A stretch of 64,000 nt of DNA, taken from NCBI GenBank assembly GCA_002412495.1, contig DHVE01000042.1, forward strand, positions 10,938 to 74,937, read 5' to 3'. Origin of the DNA: Betaproteobacteria bacterium UBA5216 (GTDB lineage Bacteria; Pseudomonadota; Gammaproteobacteria; Burkholderiales; SG8-41). A program made the translations under genes and the position numbers. A model generated the notes under the pieces. The model made no database searches, was not told the origin of the DNA, and worked only from the letters and a program-made list of their open reading frames with translations. Below, piece by piece: positions 18,586-26,786 of the stretch (position 1 is its first letter; each line of letters begins with the position of its first letter).

Positions 18586-20483
18586 GCGGTTTTGCGTTGT
18601 CCGCTGAAGCCACGTTTGGCGTAAACCATTAAAACCGAAATGGTTGCCGGCGTAATGCCGGAAATGCGCGCGGCTTGCCCCAAAGTTTCCGGTTGTTGTC
18701 TGGCGAGCTTCTGGCGTGCCTCGATCGACAACCCTGAAATCTTGCTGTAGTCGAGGTCGTGCGGCAGCTTCAGATTTTCTTGCTCCGCGTTGCGATCGAT
18801 CTCTTCCTGTTGGCGTTCGATGTAGCCTTGATACTTGGCTTGGATCTCGACTTGCTCCGCAACCTGAACGTTGTCCACGCCGGGGCCGGCGCCAAGCAAA
18901 GTCATCAAAGTATCGTAGGTCACGTCGGGCCGACGCAAAAGATCCATCAATGGATACTCGCGTTCCATCGTTTGTCCCAGAACGCGCTGGGCTTCGGCCG
19001 CATCCACCATGCGTGGGTTTACCCAAGTGACTCTCAGGCGCTCCTGTTCACGTGCGATGGCTTCGCGCTTTTTCTCGAACGCGGCCCAGCGGATGTCATC
19101 CACCACGCCGAGCCGACGCCCGATGTCTGTGAGGCGTAAATCGGCATTGTCCTCGCGCAGCGACAAACGATATTCGGCGCGACTGGTAAACATGCGATAG
19201 GGCTCGGAAACGCCTCGCGTGATCAAATCATCAACCAGCACGCCGAGATACGCTTCATTGCGCCTAGGACTCCAGGCGTCGCGTTCCTTGACCCGCAGGG
19301 CTGCGTTCAGGCCTGCGAGCAGGCCTTGCGCTGCGGCCTCTTCGTAGCCCGTGGTGCCATTGATTTGCCCGGCAAAAAACAAACCTGAAATGGCTTTGGT
19401 TTCCAGCGAGCTTTTCAGGCCTCGCGGGTCGAAGTAATCGTATTCAATCGCGTACCCGGGTCGTGTGATGTGCGCGTTCTCCATGCCTTTGATGGAGCGG
19501 ACCAGCGCATATTGAACGTCGTAGGGCAAACTCGTTGATATGCCGTTCGGGTAGAACTCATGCACCGTCAGACCCTCGGGTTCGAGAAATATCTGGTGCG
19601 AATTTTTATCGGCGAAACGCGTGATCTTGTCTTCGATGGACGGACAGTAACGCGGCCCGATGCCTTCGATCACTCCGGTAAATAGCGGCGAGCGATCCAG
19701 CCCCGCGCGGATTATGTCATGCGTGCCTTCGTGGGTATGCGTAATCCAACATGGCAATTGCCGGGGATGTTGTTCGCGCGAGCCGAGAAACGAAAACACC
19801 GGCAGGGGATCATCCCCCGGCTGTTTGATCATCACCGAGAAATCAATGCTGCGGCCATCGATACGTGGCGGCGTGCCGGTCTTGAGCCGTCCCACGCCAA
19901 GATTCCCGTGCTTCAACTCGCGCAGGCGTTGTGCCAGCATCAACGCCGGCGGGTCACCCGCGCGGCCCGCCTGATAATTTTCCAGACCCACATGAACGCG
20001 GCCCGCAAGAAAAGTCCCCGCGGTTAAGACCACGGCTCGCGCTTTGAACCGTACACCGATTTGCGTTATTACGCCGGCAACGTTTTCGCCTTCGAGAATC
20101 AGATCGTCCACGGCCTGCTGAAAAATACGCAGGTTCGGTTGGTTTTCCAGGCGCGAACGCATGGCGCCGCGATAAAGCACGCGATCGGCTTGCGCCCGTG
20201 TAGCGCGCACCGCCGGGCCTTTGCGTGAATTCAGAATGCGAAACTGGATGCCGGCTTCGTCGGTCACGGCCGCCATCGCGCCGCCCAGAGCATCCACTTC
20301 CTTAACCAGGTGTCCCTTGCCGATGCCACCGATGGATGGGTTGCAGGACATCTGTCCGAGCGTTTCAACGCTGTGGGTCAACAACAGTGTTTGGCAACCC
20401 ATGCGCGCGGCCGCCAGCGCGGCCTCGGCACCCGCATGCCCGCCACCGACTACTATTATATCATATGAATCAATATGTTGCAT
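18582..20483 (-). CDS. mnmG: tRNA uridine-5-carboxymethylaminomethyl modification enzyme MnmG
   Basis: 633 aa from the ATG at 20483 (MQHIDSYDIIVVGGGHAGAE); the in-frame ATG at 20543 would add 20 residues unlike the family. FAD is bound by GGGHAGAEAALAAARMG. Other signatures are SCNPSIGGIGKGHLVKEVDA and GQINGTTGYEEAAAQGL. With MnmE it installs the cmnm5 group on U34 of certain tRNAs. It overlaps rsmG by 4 bases, indicating translational coupling. A parS site lies in its 5' region at 20555-20570. Confidence 0.98.
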   Translation of the reverse strand: MQHIDSYDIIVVGGGHAGAEAALAAARMGCQTLLLTHSVETLGQMSCNPSIGGIGKGHLVKEVDALGGAMAAVTDEAGIQFRILNSRKGPAVRATRAQADRVLYRGAMRSRLENQPNLRIFQQAVDDLILEGENVAGVITQIGVRFKARAVVLTAGTFLAGRVHVGLENYQAGRAGDPPALMLAQRLRELKHGNLGVGRLKTGTPPRIDGRSIDFSVMIKQPGDDPLPVFSFLGSREQHPRQLPCWITHTHEGTHDIIRAGLDRSPLFTGVIEGIGPRYCPSIEDKITRFADKNSHQIFLEPEGLTVHEFYPNGISTSLPYDVQYALVRSIKGMENAHITRPGYAIEYDYFDPRGLKSSLETKAISGLFFAGQINGTTGYEEAAAQGLLAGLNAALRVKERDAWSPRRNEAYLGVLVDDLITRGVSEPYRMFTSRAEYRLSLREDNADLRLTDIGRRLGVVDDIRWAAFEKKREAIAREQERLRVTWVNPRMVDAAEAQRVLGQTMEREYPLMDLLRRPDVTYDTLMTLLGAGPGVDNVQVAEQVEIQAKYQGYIERQQEEIDRNAEQENLKLPHDLDYSKISGLSIEARQKLARQQPETLGQAARISGITPATISVLMVYAKRGFSGQRKTA

Positions 20484-20554
20484 TATTTTATTTGCTGCGC
20501 AATGGTACGCATTATAACCAAATCGCAGATATAGCGATAGCATCCATTTTGCGA

Positions 20555-20570
20555 TGTTTCACGTGAAACC
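20555..20570. promoter_or_regulatory. parS: parS site 1 (ParB-binding palindrome)
   Basis: TGTTTCACGTGAAACC matches the parS consensus TGTTNCACGTGAAACA at all but the last base. It lies in the gap between the mnmE stop and the mnmG start, about 3.4 kb from the parB start and 4.6 kb from dnaA. That fits the usual placement of parS close to oriC. Confidence 0.92.
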
Positions 20571-20619
20571 TGTCCGTGCAAAACCGGTTTGCTGCATTGG
20601 GTAAGGGACGCCCAGCAGG

Positions 20620-21960
20620 CTACTTACCGATGCAAAATCGCGAGAATATTTCGCCCAGAAGATCGTCCGAGCTTACTTCGCCGGTAATTGACATCAGCGC
20701 TTCATGCGCGTGGCGCAAGGTATCAGCGAATAGCTCTTGTTGGAGAATTTCGTTTTCTGCCTGTATCAGGTTAGCTTGCGCCCGTCGCAGCGCCTCGATA
20801 TGGCGTGCTCGCGCCATGAAAACACCCTCTCCCTCGCCTCGCCAGCCGATAGCTTCTGCCATTGCGTGACGTAGCGCCTCGATCCCATCGCCGGTTTTGG
20901 CAGAAAGAGAGACTGTGGCCGAGCTTCCAGCCACTGATTGCTCAATCGGCATTCTGGCTAAGTCAGTCTTGTTATAGACCTGTAACCGCGGCACTGCCTT
21001 GGGCAATTTAGCCAGAATCGCCCGATCCGCGTCGGTTTCGCCTTTTGTCGCATCAATCACCAGCACCGCCAAATCAGCTTTTTCTATCGCCGCCCAAGAA
21101 CGGGCGACACCAACGCGTTCGACCGGATCGTCTGTTGCGCGCAGACCTGCCGTATCGATCACATGGATGGGAACACCGTAAAGATTGATGCTTTGCCTAA
21201 TCGCGTCCCGTGTCGTACCCGGTATTTCCGTTACGATCGCCACATCCTCGCCCGCCAACCGGTTTAGCAGACTCGACTTTCCTGCATTCGGCAAGCCGGC
21301 CAGAACCACCATCGCCCCCTCCCTCAACAAGCTGCCCTGATCGGACTTCTCCAATAAATTTGCCAATTGCGTTTGTGTTGCGATTAGCCGGCGCTGTTGG
21401 TCGTTTCGTGTCCCGGCGTCGATGTCCTCCTCTGGGAAGTCCAGCGCCGCCTCCGTTAAGGCACGCAATTCCGTTATTTGCCGGCCCAGCGTTTGAATCT
21501 CGGCTGAATATTCGCCATAGATGGACCGATTGGCGCAACGAGCCGCCTGCTCGGTAGCGGCGTCAATCAAATCCGCCACGCCTTCTGCCTGTGCTAGATC
21601 CATCTTGCCGTTGAGATAAGCGCGCTTGCTGAATTCCCCCGGCTCCGCCACCCGCGACCCTAACACCAAACAACGTTTCAGCAGTCGTTGCAAAACTACC
21701 GGACCGCCGTGGCCTTGCAGTTCAAGCACGTCCTCACCGGTATAGGAATGCGGGGCGGGAAAGTAAAGCACCAACCCCCGGTCAATCAGACTTCCATCTC
21801 CATCACGAAAATCGCTGAGCGTCGCGACGCGGGGTGTCGGTAGCCGACCACACAGTGCTTGGGCCAAGCCAATCAGTACAGTGCCTGAAACCCGCACCAC
21901 GCCGATACCACCGCGACCGTGCGCCGTCGCTATTGCCGCTATGGTGTCCCGCGAGGCCAC
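20620..21960 (-). CDS. mnmE: tRNA modification GTPase MnmE (TrmE)
   Basis: 446 aa, starting with GTG at 21960. The N-terminal formyl-THF-binding domain begins TIAAIATAHGRGGIGVVRVS. The G domain has P-loop GLPNAGKSSLLNRLAG, IPGTTRD, DTAGLR and NKTD. The protein ends FCIGK, the conserved C-terminal CxGK whose Cys is important for activity. It pairs with MnmG. No Shine-Dalgarno sequence is visible, because parS site 2 takes up most of the 27 bases between the yidC stop and this GTG. Confidence 0.97.
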   Translation of the reverse strand: MASRDTIAAIATAHGRGGIGVVRVSGTVLIGLAQALCGRLPTPRVATLSDFRDGDGSLIDRGLVLYFPAPHSYTGEDVLELQGHGGPVVLQRLLKRCLVLGSRVAEPGEFSKRAYLNGKMDLAQAEGVADLIDAATEQAARCANRSIYGEYSAEIQTLGRQITELRALTEAALDFPEEDIDAGTRNDQQRRLIATQTQLANLLEKSDQGSLLREGAMVVLAGLPNAGKSSLLNRLAGEDVAIVTEIPGTTRDAIRQSINLYGVPIHVIDTAGLRATDDPVERVGVARSWAAIEKADLAVLVIDATKGETDADRAILAKLPKAVPRLQVYNKTDLARMPIEQSVAGSSATVSLSAKTGDGIEALRHAMAEAIGWRGEGEGVFMARARHIEALRRAQANLIQAENEILQQELFADTLRHAHEALMSITGEVSSDDLLGEIFSRFCIGK

Positions 21961-21966
21961 GGCCGA

Positions 21967-21982
21967 TGTTTCACGTGAAACG
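21967..21982. promoter_or_regulatory. parS: parS site 2 (ParB-binding palindrome) in the mnmE leader
   Basis: TGTTTCACGTGAAACG matches the parS consensus at all but the last base. It lies 6 bases upstream of the mnmE GTG and 5 bases beyond the yidC stop region, 1.4 kb from the first site. Both sites share the 12-base palindrome TTTCACGTGAAA. Confidence 0.92.
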
Positions 21983-21987
21983 TTCAG

Positions 21988-23685
21988 TTAATCCTTGGTG
22001 GCGCCGGGCTTATGGATTCCGCTCTCCAGCATACGATTAATGTGCCATTGCTGAGCAATCGAGAGAACATTGTTTACCAACCAGTACAGCACCAGTCCCG
22101 CCGGGAAGAAAAAGAAAAACACACTGAACGCAATCGGCATGATCTTCATGACTTTCGCCTGCACCGGATCAGGCGGCTCGGGGTTAAGCTTGGTCTGAAT
22201 GATCATGGATGCACCCATCAACACCGGCAGGATGTACCAAGGATCTATAGCTGAAAGATCCGTAATCCACCCGTAAAAAGGCGCGTGACGAAGCTCTACC
22301 GCCGCCAATATAACCCAATAAAGTGCTATAAATACCGGCATTTGCACAATTATCGGCAAACAGCCCGCCATGGGATTGACCTTTTCTTTCTGGTAGAGCT
22401 CCATCATGGCCTTTTGCAAACGCTGACGATCATCGCCATAACGTTCTTTCAGTTGCTGCATTTTTGGCGCAATGAGTTTCATCTTCGCCATCGCCTTATA
22501 GCTCGCTTGCTGCAATGGGAAGAACACCGCCTTGAGAATCACCGTAAGCAGAATAATGGCGATGCCCCAATTTCCAACCCAACTCTGGATCCAAGTCAAA
22601 ACCATAAACAAGGGCACCGCAATCACCGTCAAAATCCCGAAATCCACGACGAGATCCAACCCAGGCGCCAGTTTTTCCAGCGTCTTGGTATCTTGCGGAC
22701 CGGCATATAAAGACGTACCGATCGTCGCCGTTTTTCCTGCCGGTATTGCGCTGCCGGTCACCACAACACCTGCTGTATAAAGATCGCCCGTTGTTTTCTT
22801 GGTATAGAACTCGCGCGGCATTTTATCCTTGGGCAAAAATGCGCTCAGGAAATAATGCTGAATAATGGCAACCCAACCCTCATCCTGACTGGTCTTGCCA
22901 TACGGCATCTTGCCCTTATCGATATCATCCCACGTCACCTTCTGGAATTTTTCCCCTTTGGTATAGACGGCCGCGCCCGTGAACGTGGGCAACATCGCGG
23001 AGTCGCCATCGGGCGGTTTGCGATCACGCACCAACTGAAAATATCCGTGCGATTGCAGCGTTGTGTCACTGCCATTGGCAATGTCATACGACACGTCAAT
23101 CACGTAACTGCCGCGCGTGAATTTATAGACTTGGGCCACTTTAATGCCATTGACATCGGGCGCTTCCAGGCGGACTTCCGTGGTTTGCGCGCCATCGGCC
23201 AGCGTGTATTCGCGACTGGCGACCGTATATTTCGTATGATGGTTCGGCAGACCCTGCCCTATCAAACCGGACTGAGCGATATAGGTGTTGTCAGACGTAC
23301 TCTGGAACAATACAAAATTCCGGGTCTTGTCGAGCGTCCCTTTATGGTGTTTCAACTCCAGTCGCCGAATGTCGCCTCCAATCGAGTTGATCTCCGCGCG
23401 CAGCACGTCGGTTTCCACCTTGATAACTTGTCCCCCTGCCACGATGCCAGCCGGCGCGCCATTTCCCGGCCCGGCTTGAGGCCCTGCCGGGACTCCCGGT
23501 ACGCCCGTACCTGCGGATGGTGCTGTTGGTGCGGTGGGCACCGGTATACCACCCGCATCCCCTTTCTTGGACACCGCCTGACTTACGATCGCCGGCGGCT
23601 TTTGATCCCGCTGCCACGCATCAACCAGCATGAACGTCGAAAACGTGAATACAAAAAACAAGATGAGCCGTTGGGTATCCATCAT
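21988..23685 (-). CDS. yidC: Membrane protein insertase YidC
   Basis: 565 aa. The first membrane helix is LILFFVFTFSTFMLVDAWQR, followed by a Pro/Gly/Ala-rich linker (about residues 40-75) and the large periplasmic P1 domain. The C-terminal insertase core begins near residue 350 and includes WGIAIILLTVILKAVFFPL, MAGCLPIIVQMPVFIALYWV and FPAGLVLYWLVNNVLSIAQQ. It inserts proteins such as AtpE into the membrane with or without SecYEG. Start is the first or second of two adjacent ATGs. It lies 156 bases after rnpA, with no yidD between them. Confidence 0.97.
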   Translation of the reverse strand: MMDTQRLILFFVFTFSTFMLVDAWQRDQKPPAIVSQAVSKKGDAGGIPVPTAPTAPSAGTGVPGVPAGPQAGPGNGAPAGIVAGGQVIKVETDVLRAEINSIGGDIRRLELKHHKGTLDKTRNFVLFQSTSDNTYIAQSGLIGQGLPNHHTKYTVASREYTLADGAQTTEVRLEAPDVNGIKVAQVYKFTRGSYVIDVSYDIANGSDTTLQSHGYFQLVRDRKPPDGDSAMLPTFTGAAVYTKGEKFQKVTWDDIDKGKMPYGKTSQDEGWVAIIQHYFLSAFLPKDKMPREFYTKKTTGDLYTAGVVVTGSAIPAGKTATIGTSLYAGPQDTKTLEKLAPGLDLVVDFGILTVIAVPLFMVLTWIQSWVGNWGIAIILLTVILKAVFFPLQQASYKAMAKMKLIAPKMQQLKERYGDDRQRLQKAMMELYQKEKVNPMAGCLPIIVQMPVFIALYWVILAAVELRHAPFYGWITDLSAIDPWYILPVLMGASMIIQTKLNPEPPDPVQAKVMKIMPIAFSVFFFFFPAGLVLYWLVNNVLSIAQQWHINRMLESGIHKPGATKD

Positions 23686-23841
23686 TACTGCCTTATCGGT
23701 CTTTTGCGTTGTTTTACGGTTTAGTTGATTGCACTGAAAAAGGCGGGGTTGGCCGAAGCGCGTCTTTCCGCCGATCGCGGTAACGGCGGCTACCGCACCG
23801 CCTGCGAAGACCGCTCGACGAGAAAAATGCCATTATGCTTG

Positions 23842-24240
23842 CTATTGCTTACCGTTGCCGCCAAAACGGGCGGCAACATCCCGCAATAAACGGTTCAGCT
23901 CCAAGCGTATGGCTGAGTTACCTTCCTTACGCAAATTGTTTTTAGGCTGAAAAACGATATCCACTGGTGGCAATTCTGCGCGAACGCTCCGAAAAGCTTC
24001 CCGAGCAATCCGCTTACACCGGTTTCTATCGACCGCACGCGGTGCTGTTTTTCGGCTAGCGATAAAGCCCAGCCTCGCCGCCGGCCAATGATTGACCTGA
24101 GCACGCACCACGAAATTCTTCCCGGACAACCGGCACGGGGCAGCTAATACGGCCCGATATTCCTCTGGCCGCGACAGCTTATGCGGTTTGCCCAGCTTAC
24201 CCAGCATTGCCGATGATGCGCTTCCGGGTAGCGGAAACAC
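23842..24240 (-). CDS. rnpA: Ribonuclease P protein component
   Basis: 132 aa from 24240; an internal ATG at 24207 (MLGKLGKPHKLSRPEEYRAV) gives 121 aa, nearer the family average, and may be the true start. The RNP signature RNRCKRIAREAFR is exact for RnpA, and RLGFIASRKTAPRAVDRN precedes it. The protein binds the RNase P RNA and assists 5' maturation of tRNA. It follows rpmH on the same strand, the normal arrangement near bacterial origins. Confidence 0.95.
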   Translation of the reverse strand: MFPLPGSASSAMLGKLGKPHKLSRPEEYRAVLAAPCRLSGKNFVVRAQVNHWPAARLGFIASRKTAPRAVDRNRCKRIAREAFRSVRAELPPVDIVFQPKNNLRKEGNSAIRLELNRLLRDVAARFGGNGKQ

Positions 24241-24373
24241 AAATATTATGGTTTATCAGCAGGTTATCTACTTGAACGCACCGGACAGACATTTCATCTC
24301 CCCGGAAAAGGATGTCCGGCTGGTACCTGACGTATTAATGTAAATCCCGCAAATACACAGTGTTAGCCTAGGA

Positions 24374-24508
24374 TCAGGCCGACAAGACCGCCCGCCCTTT
24401 AGCCCGGCGGGCGCGGATAACCGCCCGCCCGCCGCGTGTTTTCATGCGTGCGCGAAACCCATGCGTACGGGCACGGCTGATTTTCGACGGCTGAAACGTT
24501 CTTTTCAT
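24374..24508 (-). CDS. rpmH: 50S ribosomal protein L34
   Basis: 44 aa. Read on the - strand, the protein starts MKRTFQPSKISRARTHGFRA and ends KGRAVLSA, a near-exact L34 with its dense Arg/Lys content. An AGGAAGG ribosome-binding site lies about 9 bases before the ATG, and a near-consensus promoter lies further upstream. It is the first leftward gene next to the origin, cotranscribed with rnpA after a gap of about 130 bases that contains no other evident gene. Confidence 0.97.
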   Translation of the reverse strand: MKRTFQPSKISRARTHGFRARMKTRGGRAVIRARRAKGRAVLSA

Positions 24509-24625
24509 GACAATACCTTCCTGGACAGATACTCAACAATATAGAGAGCCCACGCGCCGGCCATAAGTTACCCTCTTTCGAACAGCACAAAGATTAATCA
24601 AATACCGGCGGAGGCGTAACCTATC

Positions 24626-24655
24626 ATTACACCGTACAATCGTCCGCTTTGTCAA
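24626..24655 (-). promoter_or_regulatory. Sigma-70 promoter of rpmH-rnpA
   Basis: On the - strand TTGACA (24650-24655, perfect -35) and TGTAAT (24626-24631, 5 of 6 for -10) are 18 bases apart, giving a leader of roughly 110 bases before rpmH. The strength fits a ribosomal-protein transcript. Confidence 0.75.
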
Positions 24656-25143
24656 TCAAACCATTGGCTTGCCTGTCCCGATTCCTGCCGTTACCAAACA
24701 TTTTTAGGTACCCGAACTGCTTCCGAAAGATGTGCGCGCAGATTGTTCGCTTGTGGATAAGTCTTGTGGATAACTCTTGCCAAAGCACGTAAAATCCTGC
24801 CCACGCCGCATGTTCGCCTAGGGCTATCTGGCGATGCCGCTATAGTAACGTCCGGCTTGTGAGTTCTGTCATAGGCTATGTTATTGTCTTGATTGTATTG
24901 CCTGTGGCAACTACTGTCGTATTTTTGTTAAGGTGCCACGGCAACATGCTGCTTCCGTTGCCCCTGTTCGCCATGGCAAACACTCGCTTGGCATGAATAG
25001 ACACTATCGCACTCCGCAAGCCTGACGGGATACCCCTCTACCTTCCCTTAGAACCACAGCAACGACGATACCGGCCAACAATACTCGCCGTCCACCGCGC
25101 CCACCGCTCGCTAATTGATCATCGCCATTTAGTTATCCCTTAC
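24656..25143. other. oriC: Probable oriC, dnaA-upstream part, with tandem DnaA boxes
   Basis: This gene-free stretch lies between the leftward rpmH and rightward dnaA. Two perfect DnaA boxes TGTGGATAA lie in tandem at 24752-24760 and 24765-24773, 13 bases apart, on the same strand. A looser box-like sequence (agttatccct) is just before the dnaA start at about 25131-25140. Gene direction switches here, which together with dnaA and the nearby parS sites makes it the best origin candidate. No other gene or long repeat was seen in it. Whether unwinding happens here or in the dnaA-dnaN gap cannot be decided from sequence alone. Confidence 0.75.
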
Positions 25144-26526
25144 ATGAACACTTTTTGGAGTCACTGTCTTTCTCAATTTGAGAAAGAGCTACCAAACCAG
25201 CAGTTTATTACCTGGATAAAACCACTCTCGGTCAAGCAAAACGGTAGTACTGGATTAACCGTCATTGCGCCCAATCGATTCGTCTTGCAGTGGATACGTG
25301 ACAAATTTTTTAGCCGCCTTCAGTCTCTGGCCGACGAGCATTTCGGCGTGCCGATTAGCATTGATCTCCTCCTGATGGATCAGGCTGCCGCGACAAACGC
25401 CAGGAACGTGCTAGCTCCCCTTACACCTGCGGTTTCTAATCCTCCGGCAACCGAGCCCACGATCCCCGCGGCCGCATCTGTTTCACGTCCGCAACTGCCA
25501 CGCGATTTATCACGGCTCAATCCTGCTTTTACATTTGACAGTTTTGTTACCGGCAAAGCCAACGAACTAGCTCGCGCCGCCGCCGCACAAGTTGCCGAAA
25601 AATCCGGCACCGCTTACAACCCGCTATTTATCTACGGCGGCGTAGGTTTGGGTAAGACCCATCTAGCACACGCCATCGGCAATTATTTCCGCGCACACAC
25701 GCCTCACGGAAAAGTTCGCTACATCCATGCCGAGCAATACGTCTCGGATGTCGTGCGTGCGTACCAGCACAAAGCGTTCGATGATTTCAAACGCTATTAT
25801 CATTCACTGGATATGTTGCTGATCGACGACATCCAGTTTTTCAGTGGCAAGAGCCGTACTCAGGAAGAGTTCTTTTATGCTTTCAATGCCCTTATAGAAT
25901 CCCACAAACAAGTGGTCATTACCTGCGATACCTACCCCAAAGAAATCGCCGGCATGGAAAATCGTCTGATATCCCGCTTTGGCTGGGGACTTACCGTAGC
26001 CGTGGAACCACCCGAACTAGAAATGCGTGTCGCCATCCTGATCAAGAAGGCCGAACAGGAAGCCATCTTATTACCGGAAGATGTTGCCTTCTTCCTCGCG
26101 CGGCACATTCAATCCAACGTTCGGGAACTGGAAGGCGGATTGAAACGCATCCTGGCCTACGCCCGGTTTACCGGACATGCCATTTCCGTTGATCTTTGCC
26201 GCGAAGCTTTACGTGATTTACTAGCGGTACAAAACCGCCAGATTTCCATCGAGAATATTCAAAAGACCGTTGCTGATTACTATAAGATCAAGGTCTCTGA
26301 AATGTATTCGAAAAAACGCACCCGCAATATCGCGCGACCCCGGCAAATCGCCATGGCACTAGCCAAGGAATTGACGCAGCTTAGTCTGCCTGACATCGGT
26401 GAAGCTTTTGGTGGGCGTGATCACACTACTGTCCTCCATGCCTGCCGCAAAGTAACCGACCTGAAAACCACGCATGGCGAAATTAGTCGCGATATTTCAT
26501 CCCTGCTGAAAGTACTCCGCTGTTAG
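25144..26526 (+). CDS. dnaA: Chromosomal replication initiator protein DnaA
   Basis: 460 aa (E. coli 467). Domain I starts NTFWSHCLSQFEKELPNQQF. A variable, Pro/Ala-rich linker spans about residues 85-120. The AAA+ domain begins NPAFTFDSFVTGKAN and has Walker A GGVGLGKTHLAHAIGNYF and Walker B LLIDDIQFF. Domain IV carries the DNA-binding signature GEAFGGRDHTTVLHACRKV. It binds the boxes on either side of its gene. The start has no strong Shine-Dalgarno. Confidence 0.99.
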   Translation: MNTFWSHCLSQFEKELPNQQFITWIKPLSVKQNGSTGLTVIAPNRFVLQWIRDKFFSRLQSLADEHFGVPISIDLLLMDQAAATNARNVLAPLTPAVSNPPATEPTIPAAASVSRPQLPRDLSRLNPAFTFDSFVTGKANELARAAAAQVAEKSGTAYNPLFIYGGVGLGKTHLAHAIGNYFRAHTPHGKVRYIHAEQYVSDVVRAYQHKAFDDFKRYYHSLDMLLIDDIQFFSGKSRTQEEFFYAFNALIESHKQVVITCDTYPKEIAGMENRLISRFGWGLTVAVEPPELEMRVAILIKKAEQEAILLPEDVAFFLARHIQSNVRELEGGLKRILAYARFTGHAISVDLCREALRDLLAVQNRQISIENIQKTVADYYKIKVSEMYSKKRTRNIARPRQIAMALAKELTQLSLPDIGEAFGGRDHTTVLHACRKVTDLKTTHGEISRDISSLLKVLRC

Positions 26527-26786
26527 TTTCGATCCCTATCCTCGTCCCCTTAATATGACTCTAAGCCCTTGGTATCCATTGCTTATAACCCTGTGGATAA
26601 CATCCGAACAATATATTAATAAGTCGTTCAAAACCCTCTGCCCCAATTTTACTAAACATTTGCTTCACCGGTTCAAACCTACTTATACCGAACGATTGGT
26701 GTATCATAACCGTATGATATAAAAGCGTTTTTAAAGTTATCCACAGAAAACCTTCAGCCTTATTAGTACTACTATAGAGTTATTTT
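26527..26786. other. dnaA-dnaN intergenic region with two DnaA boxes (possible second part of oriC)
   Basis: The gap is 260 bases and AT-rich. It holds TGTGGATAA at 26592-26600 and its reverse complement TTATCCACA at 26737-26745, both perfect boxes, facing each other across about 136 bases. Between them is a very AT-rich part (aatatattaataag near 26610; atgatataaaagcg near 26714) that could unwind. DnaA boxes here may also serve dnaN control. Confidence 0.65.
26696..26723 (+). promoter_or_regulatory. Possible dnaN promoter
   Basis: TTGGTG (26696-26701) and TATAAA (26718-26723) are 16 bases apart, about 60 bases before the dnaN ATG. A perfect DnaA box (26737-26745) sits just downstream, over the expected transcription start, so DnaA could repress from it. 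Confidence 0.4.

Noticed and set aside
17962..19026. Extended 354-codon version of rsmG
   Set aside because: The extra N-terminal part runs across mnmG in another frame and resembles nothing in the RsmG family; the ATG at 18585 gives the full standard protein.
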